Source: Callorhinus ursinus (lineage: Eukaryota; Chordata; Mammalia; Carnivora; Otariidae). From it: a DNA stretch of 64,000 nucleotides. A model generated the notes under the pieces. The model saw only the letters and a list, made by a program, of their open reading frames with translations, searched no databases and had not been told where the DNA came from. Position 1 is the stretch's first letter; each line of letters begins with the position of its first letter. The position numbers and the translations under genes are program-made. The stretch is taken from the NCBI RefSeq assembly GCF_003265705.1, contig NW_020312968.1:8395845-8459844 (forward strand), written 5' to 3'. Below, one piece after another: positions 16,216 through 30,217 of this stretch.

Positions 16216-18596
16216 TGATGCAATACGACTTCTCTGTAGTCATAGCAGCAATCATTTATATGAGTTCATATGTGCATTGTGCCATGCGTTTTATATCTCA
16301 TCTAATATTTACAGCACCCCTGATGAGGTGGTTATTATTATTATTAATCTCCATTGACATAGGGAGATGCTGAGACACAGAGAACAACCTGCTTCGGGTC
16401 ACCCAACTGCCAGGTGTGTAGGTGTGGGAGCGAGGCCATCTGCCCAATGAGGAAGGATGGTGTGAGGGGTCAGACATGGGCAGTGAGAGAGTGGAGGATG
16501 GCGGCCATAGCCCCGGGGGAGAACAGGAACCAGAGCTGACTGGGGCCCAGGGAGGATGCAGGGAGGCGTTAGAAGGCACAAAATTACGATGCACCAGTGA
16601 ATCCAGAATAGAGGGGAGAGAATACATTTTGAAGTCTCAAGATAACAATAATAGAGTATTGGGTTATCTACTGGTGTGTGACAAATTACCCCCAAACTTA
16701 ATGGCTTGACACAACACCGTGTCACAGTTTCTGTGGGTCAGAAATTTATCAGCAGCTTATCTGTGTGGTTCCGGCGTGGGTCTCTCTTAAGGTCACAGTC
16801 AAGATATCAGTTGGGGCTGCATCATCTAAAGGATCGAATGGAGATACGGTACCTTCTTCTAAGATGACTCATTCACATGGCTCTTGGTAGGAGTTCCTCC
16901 GCATGTGGACCTCTCCAGAAGGCTGCTTTATTATGGCAGCTGGCTTCCCCCAGAGTAAGTAATCCAAGAGAGCTAAAAGGAACCCTTTTATGACCTAGTT
17001 TTGCAAGTCAGCACACCATCACTTCTGTTTTATTCTGTTTCTTAGAAGGGAGTCACTGAAGACTGCAGACTGGAAGGGAAGCTTTTCAAAGAATTTTCTA
17101 ACGTATTTTAAAACCACCCCCCTGATACATGGTGATTTCTAAAGCGAGTGACCCCTTTTAGAACTTAAGGGCCTTTTTCCACTGTAAGTAGGTCCTTAAC
17201 CTGGACAGTCCATGGATTCCCTCAGGACGGGGCAAGGGCAGGTGAGCCTGAAATGAGGACAGTGTAACCCTCTGCCAGCCCATGAATTGAGGGACACGTT
17301 TTCAGAGTGCTGCAAAAAGACGTAATTGTTCACGGGTGGATTTTAGCGCAGATTATGCAGCTGAGGTACCCGGGCACTCTTTGGCATGGATGCCGGGGTT
17401 TGCTGGTTTCTTGTTTGGATTGCTGGGCTCAGAGGCAGCATCTGGGTTTCATGTGACCCTGCTTTATACCTAGATGTGCAGCTGAGCTGCCGGAGTGGGA
17501 AGTCACCTGCCCAGTCTCCTGCTGGCACAGGCCTCGCTACGCTTATGAGGACACACGGTGACTTTCTCTATTCGGTTTTCATCTCCTCCTCTCAGTTCCT
17601 GTGTGCCTTGTTCTCAGGCACAGAGGGTGCTGCCCCCGTCTCAGCAGTACCCCCTCATCTCTCCCAGAGATGCATGCCTGATCCTAAGAGAACCTTGCCC
17701 ATCTTTTTTGCGTCTCTTTCTCCAAAGTACAAACCCCATCTTGGCTCCTGCTTCTGCCTGTCCTGACCTCTGCACCCTCTAAGGTTCTAGATGACTCGTC
17801 TGGAAGTAACCTGATCCGCTCTCCCAGGGATTTTAGTGCTCAGCTCATCTTCCCTCTAAATGTCTCCCAGCCTGTAAAGGAGTCTAAGACCTACGTGCTG
17901 TGTAGATTTAAAGGAAGGCGTGTTGGTGGGACATGTTTGACCAAAAGACTTCACTTCTCTGAGCATCGATAGTTTTGCCCACAAAATCAGCTTGGAACGG
18001 ATTAATCCATGGGGAAGTGTTTATCATAGTGCCTGGCATATACTAAGTGATCAGTAAATCTTCATCGTCTTCCTGCCTAAATTAAAACCATGGTGCTATT
18101 AGGAGGGAAAGAAGGATTTGGTGTTCCCCTAGCCTGCTACTTGCCAGGGGCATACTGATACACACCTCACCAGGTCACAAGTTCAGGGATTGCCAAAGGC
18201 CTGTGATTAATGACTCAAAAACCCAATTTAGCTCAATTCAGTTCTGTTCAGGAAAGGAGTTGCAGATGAGCCAACTGCCCTTGCCTTGTAGAAAGCACTA
18301 GAAAAGGGAAGAGACCCCAGGACAGGAATGAACCACCTTTGTGGCCTTTTTCTGCACTAACTTGGAAGAAGCAAATGTACTTTTCAACACAGGCTGTCCC
18401 AACTCAGTCTTAGAAGTAGAAAGCCCTCAGAAACTACAGTCAAGTCCTCTACTTTATAGATGAGAAACTGCCATCCAAAAAGTTTCTTTCAACCTGTGTA
18501 ACTTGAACATTTAGTGAAAGACATTACCTAGATGCAAGATTATATGTCTCCTCAAGCCAGCACAATACTCATCACATACATTTCCCCAAGACATTC

Positions 18597-19298
18597 TTTT
18601 TTTTATTATGTTATGTTAATCACCATACATTACATCATTAGTTTTTGATGTAGTGTTCCATGATTCATTGTTTGTGCATAACACCCAGTGCTCCATGCAG
18701 AACGTGCCCTCTTTAATACCCATCACCAGGTTTATTTATTCATTTGAGAGAAAGAATGAGAGAGAGAGAGAGCACATGAGAGAGGGGAGGGTCAGAGGGA
18801 GAAGCAGACTCCCTGCTGAGCAGGGAGCCCGATGCGGGACTCGATCCCGGGACTCCAGGATCATGACCTGAGCCGAAGGCAGTCGCTCAACCGACTGAGC
18901 CACCCAGGCGCCAGAACGTGCCCTCCTTAATACCCATCCTCCCACCCCCTCCCCTCTAGAACCCTCAGTTTGTTTTTCAGAGTCCATCGTCTCTCATGGT
19001 TCATCTCCCCCTCCAATTTCCCCCCCCTTCATCCTTCCCCTCCTGCTATCTTCTTCTTCTTCTTTTGTTTTTTTTTAACATATATTGCATTATTTGTTTC
19101 AGAGGTACAGATCTGTGATTCAACAGTCTTGCACACTTCACAGCGCTCACCATAGCACACACCCTCCCCAGAGTCCATCACCCAGCCACCCCATCCCTCC
19201 CACCCCCCACCACTCCAGCAACCCTCAGTTTGTTTCCTGAGATTAAGAATTCCTCATATCAGTGAGGTCGGATGATACATGTCTTTCTCTGATTGACT
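18597..19298 (-). mobile_element. L1 3' end, antisense, carrying a SINE
   Basis: Poly-T at 18,597-18,604, then carnivore L1 3'-UTR text in antisense: GTGCATAACACCCAGTGCTC, CCCTCAGTTTGTTTTTCAGA, GCATTATTTGTTTCAGAGGT and CTGAGATTAAGAATTCCTCA, ending near TTCTCTGATTGACTT. It is 5'-truncated to roughly 0.5 kb without the inserted SINE and contains no intact frame. Confidence 0.88.
18728..18911 (-). mobile_element. CAN-SINE inserted in L1, antisense
   Basis: Reverse-complement SINE (TTATTTATTCATTTGAGAG through CTGAGCCACCCAGGCGC) lying inside the antisense L1. The flanks repeat AGAACGTGCCCTCTTTAATA and the following CCCATC, with one mismatch downstream. That is an unusually long duplication of about 26 bp. 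Confidence 0.9.
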
Positions 19299-19651
19299 TC
19301 TTATGCGTGAATAGAGGAAGGAAGGAATGAGTTGAAAGACTTGTCCACGGTCACAAATTAGTAGCTGGAGGAACTAGAACCATCCCCCGCCCCCCAATCT
19401 CCTGACTGCCCACTAAGTACTCCTGAGTGAGACCAGAACATGCATGAAAATAGCTAGGAAAACTCAAGCAGGTATCTTAGATCAGCTCCCAAATGATCCA
19501 CTTAAGTCCATCCCTGGGTAAAAAATGCAGCACACCAACACCAGCACATAAAGAATGGTCAGATTTTCCATGGTGTCTCTAGATCAGTCCCCACCTGGCA
19601 ACAGTAATGACCCTACAAGTACATCAAGGGCCTTCACCTTCATTAATCTCT

Positions 19652-19856
19652 TTTTTTTTTAAAGATTTTTATTTATTTATTTTGAGAGAGAGAGAGAGAG
19701 AAAAAGTGTGGGGGGCGGGGCAGAGGGAGAGGGAGAGAAGCAGACTCCCCACTGATTGCAGAGCCCGACTTAGGGCTCGATCCCACAACCCTGAGATCAC
19801 GACCTGAGCTGAAACCAAGAGTCAGCTCTTACCCGACAGAGCCACCCAGGTGCCCC
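19652..19856 (-). mobile_element. CAN-SINE, antisense, older copy
   Basis: T-run, AAAGATTTTTATTTATTTAT, GA-rich tract, GGCTCGATCCCACAACCC and GAGCCACCCAGGTGCCCC. The flanking duplication CACCTTCATTAATCTCT / CACCTTGATTAATTTCT has two differences in 17. This and the diverged body suggest an older insertion than its neighbours. Confidence 0.94.
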
Positions 19857-20412
19857 CACCTTGATTAATTTCTTAAGCAGCTTCTACTTCATTGCCTCTT
19901 TGTTTCAGAGTCAAGATAGAGGCCTCGGAACCAGAATTTTACCAATCAGCCAGTATAAAGTGGTATAGATGTATCAAAGAGTGCAGAATTCTCCCATCTC
20001 CCCTTGAGGGACAAGAAAGGGGCAAAATGTCATGCTGGCCCATGATACCTGAAGAGTGCAAGGTATCTAAAAATCCCTTTCTAAGCAAATTTCCCTTCTA
20101 GGTACATATAATTCCGTTTTTACCAATCATGAAAGGTCACATGATATGTAGGCCTTTCAGATGCTATTCAACCTTCATCAACCCAGACTCCACATCTGAA
20201 ATATGAACACGGAAAATTATTTGAGGGACTCTCTTCTTAATTCCCTCAAAGATGGTTCATAACCCGGACCATCCTATATTCCTAGGAGAGGTGATCCATT
20301 ATGTATGGGCATTAGGGCTTGATTCTCTCAAAGAACAGTGGCTGAGAAACATGCTAGAGCCGTCTAACATGCTACATGTCCTGAACATGTCACAGTTGTG
20401 TGGCTATGCGCT

Positions 20413-20453
20413 CACGTGCACACACACGCACACGTGCACGCACACACACACAC
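20413..20453 (+). repeat. CA/CG dinucleotide-type repeat
   Basis: Alternating purine-pyrimidine stretch of GCACACACACGCACACGTGC type, an interrupted (CA)n with several CpG. Confidence 0.9.
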
Positions 20454-21004
20454 GTTTCCCAAAAAAGCCCTTTTTTTTAATGAGCTCTTAACGATGCAAG
20501 TGGATACATTACCTCTAAAATTTTGTCAGAGGGAAGAATTCATTTGTATTCATGTGACACAAAGGCATTGTTTCTTTTTCCTATTTGAGAAGCATTAACA
20601 GGAAGATCAGCAAGTCTTTTGTAGATATGCAAATTATAACTCAAACAAGAATAGACTGCTGGTATGTTTGTTATGAAGAATATTAAGTGGATTTTGTAGG
20701 CAAGTTAGACCAACATGCATTCCTCCTGAAGCATTTGGGAAGGTCTTTCCAACTTTGCAGTTAATCCACCAACAATTCCGGAGCAGCGCCCTCTTAAATG
20801 GCCTGAGAGGAGGTGATGGAGTAAAAACACGTTGTGTGTTTTGCCAGCTGATTGCTAATTTTTTTTTCTTTACTTAAATTGATTGATTCAAATCTCTTGT
20901 GGAAAACAAAAGTCCGTGATAAGTCTGTCATCTTGTCATTTTGGTCACTAGTTTGCAATGGTAAAAATCAGTTTATAGGTGGTAAAATAAAGCCAAACTT
21001 GAGA

Positions 21005-21190
21005 AGGAATTCACATTTATAGATTGCCTGCCAGGAACCAGGCAAAGTGCCAGGTACTTTGCACCTATAATCTCATCTAACCGCCATGAGGTAAGTGGTG
21101 TTCTCATATCCCTTTTACAGATTAAAAATGTGGGCCTCAGATTTACACAGCCACTGACAGAACTAATGGGATTCAGACAGATGTCCATGG
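21005..21190 (-). repeat. MIR-like SINE, antisense
   Basis: 'gtgccaggtactttgcacct', 'ataatctcatctaaccgcca' and 'ccttttacagattaaaaatg' match the reverse complement of MIR in order. Confidence 0.65.
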
Positions 21191-22899
21191 CTCACGTGTT
21201 CAGGGTTCTCAAGGATTCAGCAGATCTTCCTCCAGTGATGACAGGAAAATAAATTAGGGCATTTTACTTACTTTTCAGATGTATATCCCCTATTATGCAG
21301 CAGACAAAATCTTTGCCAAAATATGACCACCTTTAACTTACCTTCATATAAGATCAAATGGAATGGGGAGCAGTAAGATGAAGAAGTTAAAATTCACGAG
21401 TGATACTGTAAACATGACCCTCTTGCCATGGCTGATTCAAAGGAACAGTATTTCCAAAGAGCTGGTGTGCCATGTTTCACAAGGAAAGGTAAAAACTCAG
21501 AAGACTGATGCCCCACTGTCCTTAGAATCCTGTGGTGGAGGAAACATATAGAATATAGTTAGATGATTTAATGATGTTCTGTTATTCTCAGACTGTGGTA
21601 AGTACGTCAGTTGGCCCAGAATTATTTTCACTACCTTATTCATTTGAAAATTTCAAGTTCACTGATGGTCTTTAATTAGGTTCCCAGGAATTAGAAAATG
21701 TGTTCTCATGTCTCAGCTAGAACAAGTGTCTGGGATTCACTATCAGGCATCATTTAACTTCTAGAAAATCCACTGTCCCTGCCTCTTAAAGAAAGAATTT
21801 GGGTCTTCCCCCTCCTTGACATGGAGCCTTGGGGACCTGCTCAGAAAATAGAGAAGCGTAACTAAAGTATTTTCTTTTGTCCAAAAGCACAATGCAGAGG
21901 CACTTTAAGGATAGGAGAAAGTCCTTCTGCTAAGCCTCTTGCAACAAAGCATTAATATTTATTAACTTGCACTCTGCTATAGAATGAATGTTTTATGATC
22001 AAAAATGATTAACAACAAAATGGGAATTTCAACCACAAGCGACCCACTCTTCCAGTGATAAAGAACTCAGGATGGAGTTAGCAAACCACTGTCTCCGTAT
22101 TTTGGGGGACTCTCATGCACTTATCCAGACAAAGGAGTAATTGAATACTGCTCCATTACTGGAAAAAATCCCATCCATTACTGGAAACAATAATCAAAAA
22201 GTTATGAGCTTCCTTTATCACTAAGCGTCAACTAAGATGAGGCTATGAATTAATGTTATATTAATGCTACATTAACAAATAAGACATACATTAAAAGGAA
22301 TGAGGGATATTGCAAAAGCTCAAAATTACATATTTTAAATTTAGATTAGGTCAACTCCCAAACAATTCAGAAAAGAGAGGGCTAGTTTTTTTTTTTTTCC
22401 AATTTTGAACAAAAGCATGCCTGTCTCAAGTTTTCCTGTTCACTCATTCACTATGTATTGAGTAGATTCTGTATGCCAGGCACATAGAAATGGATTTTGA
22501 AATTGGAATCAAGATCTAAAAAATGACTTTTATGAGATCTGTACTATTAAAGGCTGCCCTTACTAAATCACTTTGTGATTTCTTTAACAAACTACTCAGT
22601 CTTACTATAGCTTTTCATGGTGAGTTATTACATACTGAACATGAACGAGAGCATCTCAACTCCATAATGAAGGTACACACCGCACAAAGGCACAGAAATA
22701 AAAACCCAGTAGCATTTATTTCTGTCCTGTCAATTCTGATGATTCAGTACAGGGATAACTGTACTGGACCTTGTAACAATGAGCTTGTTGAATGTTCCTT
22801 TTCATGGTCTTGAGTGAAGTCTCTACCTAAATATTTTAGGAGTAGATTTCCAAAACATCTTGTTTCCATCGTGTCTAAGCAGTGTGGGGAGGGGGACAA

Positions 22900-23065
22900 G
22901 CGAAGATTTTGGAAGCAGACCTGGGTGTTAATTCTGGTTTTGTGTGTAAGAGACTCTTGAAAAACCTATTTTACCTCCAGTTCCGTTTCTCCATCTACGA
23001 GATAAGCATGAGAGCACCCACCTTGCGAGGATTGTTGCAAGGAATACAGATAATGTTTATAAAGC
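22900..23065 (+). repeat. MIR-like SINE, sense
   Basis: 'gaagcagacctgggtgttaa', 'tttctccatctacgagataa' and 'ttgcgaggattgttgcaagg' follow the MIR order (cctgggt, tttcctcatctgtaaaat, gttgtgaggatt). Confidence 0.6.
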
Positions 23066-23771
23066 AACTAGAACTAGCAACTCAAACTCACGATAGGTTT
23101 TGCTTTTCTTTTGATATCAAAAATCTGAAGGACTTACTCTGTTTGGGGCAGTATAATTCACCACGAAAGTAAAATAATGCAAAAACAAACAAAGACAGAG
23201 ATGAACATTTTGATTCACGCTCATCTCACGAGACACGTGTTTGACATTCAACATTTCCACTTAAATAAGGTGTCTAATAAGAACAGTGTTAATTTTTGAA
23301 TTAACAAACCTTCAGATGACTGAATGGGCTTGACTGAACAGATCACCCTGGCCCCCACCCCCTCCCCAACCCTACTCCAGAATTCCTTGATTGCTCTGCT
23401 GTGCCCATTGGAGTATGGACATCGTGGAGAAGAGAAAGAAAAAGCAAAATGAGCAAACATTAAAATTACTTGTGGTTCATCAGCAAATGAAAGATCGACC
23501 TCACAATGACACAATCCTTCACATGTCAGTTTTTGAGTATGATGAGAGCACAGACTCTAGCTTCTGTATCAACTCAGCATATAAATGAACACATTACTCT
23601 TCAAGTATAATCTTGCTGTGACTGGGGAACATTGACCATAAAACCTGCTACCCACAGTGGTATTAGGAGGATGCAAACTCTGTTTTCCCTGTACCGAAGA
23701 ATTGGTTTAGCCTTCTCTCTGTTTCCTCTCTGGCTGGTTCTCCTTTTCGTATTTTGCTCTTTTTCCTCTGA

Positions 23772-23978
<207 letters not shown>

Positions 23979-26900
23979 TAGGCTGCTGTTCCCACTGCCT
24001 GGCCTCGTAGGAAGCCTGTGGAAAGTGAGTAACTACAAGTATACCGTGTGGCAATGTTATAAGAACTTGAGCAAGTTTCAAACAGGGATCATTATGAGTC
24101 TGCCGGGCCGGTGGTTAGAACCCGAGGGAAGTCGTCTGGGGGAGGACGCCTGGACACGGAAGACAAGGGATCACATGATTAGCGGACTAGTGCTCATTTG
24201 TCATATGCGAGAAACTCAGCCCCCGCTGGGGTGTAGGCAAGCAGATACGCTTTTCTTTCCAGACTTTTCCTACATCCTTTACACAGTACTCTAAGGAGGA
24301 AAGGCACCCTAGAGAAATTGTTTCTATTTGTTAAGCTATTTTTGTTGGCCAGAAATTTTATACATACGTATGTTTTGATCTTAGCAGAGATCTGCCTATG
24401 GTTGGGAATTTCAAGGCAACTGGCATTCTCTAAACAAAAGTACTCTGTGTAAACATCTTCATAAACTTTAATTCTATATCTTAATTCTATGTGTGTATTT
24501 ATTCATTGTCTTTAAATATATATATACATATATATTTAGATATATGTGCCTGTTTATGCGCACTACAAAATACATATCTGTGGCGGTTCTACTGAAATTA
24601 CCTCTTAGGTATTCATGTGTTCTATGCTGTATTTATTGTGCCCACAACTAACTATGAAAAGGTAACACTGTGCAAACAGCAGTGCTCCCCAAATCAATAA
24701 GTGGCTTGCATTTAAATGTAACAGAGGTATGAAAGTCATCTACCATCTCTCCTCACAGTGATTTTAATTTCTTTTCACAAAGTAACCCTTGAGGAGGATT
24801 CGTGGCAGGCTCAAGCTGTAGGGGGAATTGTGTGTCTCCTCAGGACAACTTGGATCTAATTGATCCACCTTTCAAAGCCTGCAATTCTAAATAACAAAAG
24901 ATTCTCTTTGGCTAGATAAGTTTCCAAAAGCTCGGTGTGCTGTGATTCAGCTTGTCCAAATGGTTGCTCTCTTTTCATTTCTCTGTAACTGTCTGGGGTG
25001 GGTTTTCCTTGCCAGAGCCACCTTCCTCCCAGAACTGGAATGTTCGCCCTATCAGACCACACCTTCTCTTTCTTATACTTGCTGTGGTCTCAACTTCTGG
25101 GAGCTACTACTATTTTGTCTTTTTCACAGAGGTGTCTGGAATAGTACATTTTGGCCTAGGCCTGAAGTCCAAGTTGTATTAGGAAACTGTCTTCTATCCT
25201 AGAATCCCCAACTGTCTTTGGAAAGAGAAAACAGGATTATCCCAAGCTAGACATCTTTTGGAAAGAAAAAAATAGAAAAGACTAGAAAATCTATCCAGAA
25301 ATCGGCGGAGATCAAATGTAACAAAGCACTATAACCAATAGGTAGTAGGTTTTGTAATACTAAAATTGAATTGTATTGCAATAGTGGATAGAAAGGGCAA
25401 ATGTTATGTTATGCGTGGTACCTATTAGATTTTGACTTTTTATACACCATCAGGTTAAGAAGGAGAACCTCGGTGGGAGTGACCTGAAAGATGCAGGATG
25501 GGAGCAGGACAGACAAAGAGCAAATTCAGGGTCAGATTCAGGGTGCTGATGAGGCGAAGCCTGTCCAGACCAGCAAAGCCTGTCACTGGGCTAGGCGCCG
25601 GGGTGGCAGCCGGGCCGGTTAGTCAGTGGTGAGGGGAAGAGCTAGGTATGTGGTGGTGCAAGTTATACACCGAGCTCAGGGGTGCCAGGGGGCTTAAAAC
25701 CCCGCCAAGGCTCTGTCTGCCAAGCTCCGTGCCTTACAGGCTGACCAAGGACAAGATGCTTTTTTTCTAACTGGTCATCCTAGAGGGAACATCTTTTTGT
25801 AATTTATCTGCCTGGAGGGACACCTCTCTTGTAAAGCTCCCAGAGGCGCTATATGTGTGGACAGCCCCGCAGTGGGGGGAAGGAGGGGGAGAGGCTCCCA
25901 TATAGTGAACCTGGCCACAGTGAGGCACAGAGCCCAGAAGCATGGAGTCGAAGAGCGGGCCAGGGCTGGTCAGGATGCCAGGGATGCTGGAGGAGCTAGG
26001 ACCTCCTGCACAGGCCTCATGCCATTCATAGAGACAGTGGACCCTTGCTGGATTACCAAGGCAGGTAGCAGCACACAGAAACATTGACAGGTGGGGGCCC
26101 AGTCAAGGGTCTAGGGTGAAAGATGTAGGGGAGAAGCATGCACCGCATACAGAGCTGAGGCACAAGGTCAGAGAGGCAGGGTAGAGACTCTTCAACGGCT
26201 CCAAGTCCGCAAACAGGATTAGGTCTGGGGTAAGGGATGAGCCCCCGTGGGTTAAATGACAGTAGTTGGAACGAGGTGGGGGCAGGGGAACCACATGGTC
26301 ATTGGAATTGTCATAATTTATAAACATAATTTTCCTCCATGCTTTGAGATGCTTATTTGAGGATTTGCAGAAACCCACAGGCTCCCATTCAGTAAAAATA
26401 ATTAAATGGGAAGAAAAGGTTAAAGACACCCAGAGGAGATCTCTGAGGTCACAGGAAGTAGAAAGGCTCAGGGCCAGCAGTTTGCTCACAAGCTATAGTG
26501 AAAGATGCCATGAGTTAGCTTTCACACCAGTTCTGTCCCTCAGCTTAATCTGAGACGGTGATCAACTTGTCCAAGGTGCCTGAGACCGTCTGTGATTTAT
26601 CACTGAAAGTCCCGTGTCCCTGGGTCCCCTCAGGCCCCGGGCAAACCAAGATTATCCTCTAAGTGAGTGACTCGTGAGTCATTAGGTCTCCTTGTCTTTT
26701 TCCTGCATTCACCCCAAAAAGCAGGGAAGGGGCAACAAGGTGTTCAGACCTTAAGGAGTGTCCCAAGGAGTTCCCCAAAGGAGAGCAGGACCTTGAGGCC
26801 TCAATTCAGTTAACAGCAAAGTGCCCACTGAGAACACAGAAGCCTCCAGAACAGGACTAACAAGGGGTAAAGTTGACCCGGTTATAACAAGAAAGAGCAG

Positions 26901-27769
26901 AAGTCAGAATACAAACTTTCCATGCAATCAATCCCCAATCAGTACCTTGGAACAGCAACTCTACTGTCTAGGGTGGACACTATTTCTTTTCATTACATGA
27001 CAATTAGCAGTAACGTAGTTCTTCCTATTAAAAATAAAACTGATTCTTAAAACCTCACTTACTTCTTTAGTTCCCTCTTCAAAAGTTGAAGAAATCTAAA
27101 AACACAAAGGTGGAACTCAATTTTGGGCCCCAGCGTGGTCTCTCCAAAAATGAGACACCACACCACAATTAACAGTGCTCATCACCCGTTCCACCTCGGA
27201 AGACTCCGGGATGCTGGGACTGCACTCAGCGTTTTCCTCAAGTGCCGTTCCTCCTCACCACTTAGGGGTGCCCTGCCTACCACGGTGGCCTTTCAACAAG
27301 TCTGTTTCTTCCTTAAATGGCATAATCTTCTGAAGGATATTTTCCTTAAGTATTAAGTGAATCCCGTTCGGGAGACCTTTCAACCCTTTCTCATCAAAAT
27401 GCCAATTATGAATGATAATGAATCACCAGCACCGGTGCCTTCGATTCGTCTCTGCACCCTGGCCTCCATTATCTCGTCTCTCCCCCGCCCCCCTACTCAT
27501 TCCTGCTGTCACCAGACCCTTCTCAAGGATTGTCCCTGGTCCCTGAAAGACTTGGTTTTTTAAAGGAGAACGCTCTTGGGCATGAGCAGTGACCTGCTTT
27601 GGAACGCTCTTCCACGTGCCACTTCCTAAACTTCACATTTAACGTGCACAGCCTCCAGCAGCTCCAAGCATGCCTTGTAGGATGCAGCTATTTCTTGAAC
27701 TCCTGTTATAGACCAGCCATGGCTGAGTTCTGCCAAAAGCAGCTGTCGACAAATCATTGAGCTTAACTC

Positions 27770-29200
27770 AAGAGGGGTAGAGTAATAGGTAAATAAGGAA
27801 ACAAATAAATATATGATGTCTGGTAGTGAAAAGAACTGTTAAGAAAAAGAGAGCAGAGGAAGGCATAGGACTGGACCTGCAGGCGCGGCTTGCACGCATG
27901 CGCACCTGCGCGTCGAGAGGCTGGGGTAGAGCAGGTGGGCAGGCAGCAAGGGCCTCTTTGAGGAGGTGACGCGGAAGCAGAGACCTGAATGAAGTCAGGG
28001 AGCCCACTGTGGGGAGAACATTCTGGAAGGGATTGAAAGTAGGGACAAAAGCCCCTGGTGTTCAAGAAAGAGCAAGGCCTTTGTAGAGGGCTGGGTTTTA
28101 TTCTAATAGAATTGTGATCTGGCAAATTGTAGGATCTCCTTTCCGGCTTAAAACATCACTCTGCTGCTGTGTGCAGAGACCAGACTGAGGTGGGGGGCAA
28201 GCTTTCGAGCAGGGAGATGTGTTGGGAGGCCGTTGCAATCATGAAGGTGGGCGTGAGCGGTTTGAAATAGAATGGCAGCGACAGGGGAAGTAAAACATGG
28301 TCGGATTCAAATATATGCATAGATATTTTCTTAACCGGGCTTTTTTTTTTAAATATAAAATATACATAACATAAAAGTTACCGTTTGAACCATTTTTAAG
28401 TGTACAGTTCAGTGGTATTAAGTCCATATACATTGCAGTGCGACCATCACCACCGTCCATCCCCAGAACGTTTCCATCACCCCACACTGAAAAACTCTGT
28501 CCCCATTGAACTCTAACTCCCTGTTCCTCCCCACCTTCAGCCCCGGATAACCACTATTCTACTTGATATCTTTACGAATTCGCCTATTCTAGGTGCCTCA
28601 TATAATCATATAATATTGGTCCTAAGATACATCATGCAGGTAGAACTCAAGAGGACTTGCTAATGAATTGGGCATTCAGGGTAAGGAGTAGACACATCAA
28701 GTGAAAGCTGCAAGGCCATTCTTAGCAACACTGGTATATTCTTAAAACAGGGGGCTAGGGAGAGCCCCGAAGGAGTAAGCTTTTACAGGGAAAAAAGGGG
28801 GGGATCTCTGGGGGAATTGGGACAAAGTCCCTTAGAGAGAGGGAGGTGGTGAGATTCAGTGCACAGATAAAGAGCTCGGCCGCAGGATGTGGAGAGCTTC
28901 ATCCTGCATAGCAGGAGGGAGGGCAGAGCATATGGGCACACACATGGGTAGGATGGAACGTTTTCTGCTGGGATGATCAGGTACTTCTCTGTAGATAGTT
29001 TCTTTATAAAGAAAAGAATATGGGAGGTCATCAGCAAAGAATGTGGAAGGGGAGGAGGGAGAGGAGATTAGGGAGCAAAAGGAACTATAGTTAATGGAGA
29101 GACAGGGAGAATGACCGGACCAGGGAAATGTAGCATTACCCCACAGCACCCTGGTCCCACCCGGTATTTGTGGTTGTGAATTTCGAGAGGCATGGATCAC
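27770..29200 (+). repeat. Ancient purine-rich dispersed repeat (second copy), split by L1M
   Basis: 'tttgaggaggtgacgcggaa', 'cagagacctgaatgaagtca', 'actctgctgctgtgtgcaga' and, beyond the L1M insertion, 'gaggacttgctaatgaattg' belong to the same unnamed repeat as at 14.8 kb and 45.5 kb. The copy contains a CpG-rich patch around 27,880-27,920. Confidence 0.5.
28341..28624 (-). mobile_element. L1M 3' end, antisense, old
   Basis: T-run, then 'tatacataacataaaagtta', 'tttaagtgtacagttcagtg', 'gcgaccatcaccaccgtcca' and 'gataaccactattctacttg'. This is the reverse complement of the 3' UTR of old mammalian L1M elements. It splits the surrounding ancient repeat. Confidence 0.8.
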
Positions 29201-29751
29201 TAGGGTTGTGTGTTTTCTTTGCAGCCATGTTCAGCCCCAGTAGTAGAACAGACACAGAAATGGGTTAAGCACCTGTTGGGATTTTGCCTGGCAGGTAAGA
29301 GGAAGAGAGAGGCAAGGGAGTGAGGCTGTACTCTGTAAGCCTATATACCCATATCCCAGGAGTGTCACCAGTGTCTGTGGATGAAAGCAATGGTGTGGCT
29401 GACATTCACAAGAACATAAAACCATTCATCTCAAAGATCAGACTGAGGTGCGGGGAAGTGATTAAGAGAATTATCAAAGGTGACCCACACCTTTCATGAA
29501 TATTGCCAAGCACCATATACTAAGTCTGAACTATTTAAATAAAAAAAGGTGCATAATCAAAAATTCCTCATATTTATTTTATTGCTGTTCACATATTCAC
29601 ATAAATTGAGGCAACTTAGCACATTGCTGGGAACATAGTAGCTGCTCAGGAAATATGTATGAGCTGAAAGACTACCATGGAGCTGCTCTAGAAAGTAGCA
29701 TATAAGCAGCCTCGTGGGACTTTAAAATCCTAAGCGTATCTTATGCCTATG

Positions 29752-29962
29752 TTTTTATTATTAAAAAATTTCACATACAAAAAAGTTGGAGAATATTATA
29801 ATAACCCACCATGACTGTCACCCAGTCTCTACATTTAGCAGCCAAGCTTAGAATCTCTCTCTATATAGCCACCTACATCCTCCTCTGGATAATTTTCAAG
29901 GAAATCCAGATGGCATATCATTTCATCCATAAATATTCCAGTATTAAAGCATCTCTCTTAGA
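29752..29962 (-). mobile_element. L1M-type 3' fragment, antisense
   Basis: 'tttcacatacaaaaaagttg' and 'gagaatattataataaccca' followed by a tract ending 'ataaatattccagtattaaa' resemble the antisense 3' UTR of an old L1M element. Confidence 0.5.
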
Positions 29963-30194
29963 CTCTGTTTCTGGATCTGTGAACCCTAATTAAATGAGTT
30001 GACATACGAGTCAACATATGAAAGGATTCTGGCACGTGGCCGCCCAGAAACAACTGGTTCTCCTCCCACCTTCTTGGTGGTACAGTGGTTCCCCCGCGGG
30101 AAACCATGTCCTTTGTTGATAGAGCCTGGCTGCCATGGGTTCCAACCTGAGACCAGACCATCTCATTTGAAGCCTATGAGAGTCAAGGGTATTC

Positions 30195-30217
30195 ATCACT
30201 ATATATATTATAGTGAT
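30195..30217. repeat. Perfect 9-bp inverted repeat at gap edge
   Basis: ATCACTATA, a 5-nt spacer TATAT, then TATAGTGAT, ending at the last base before the N run. Confidence 0.85.

Noticed and set aside
20398..20598. His/Thr-rich open frame
   Set aside because: Product of the CA/CG simple repeat.
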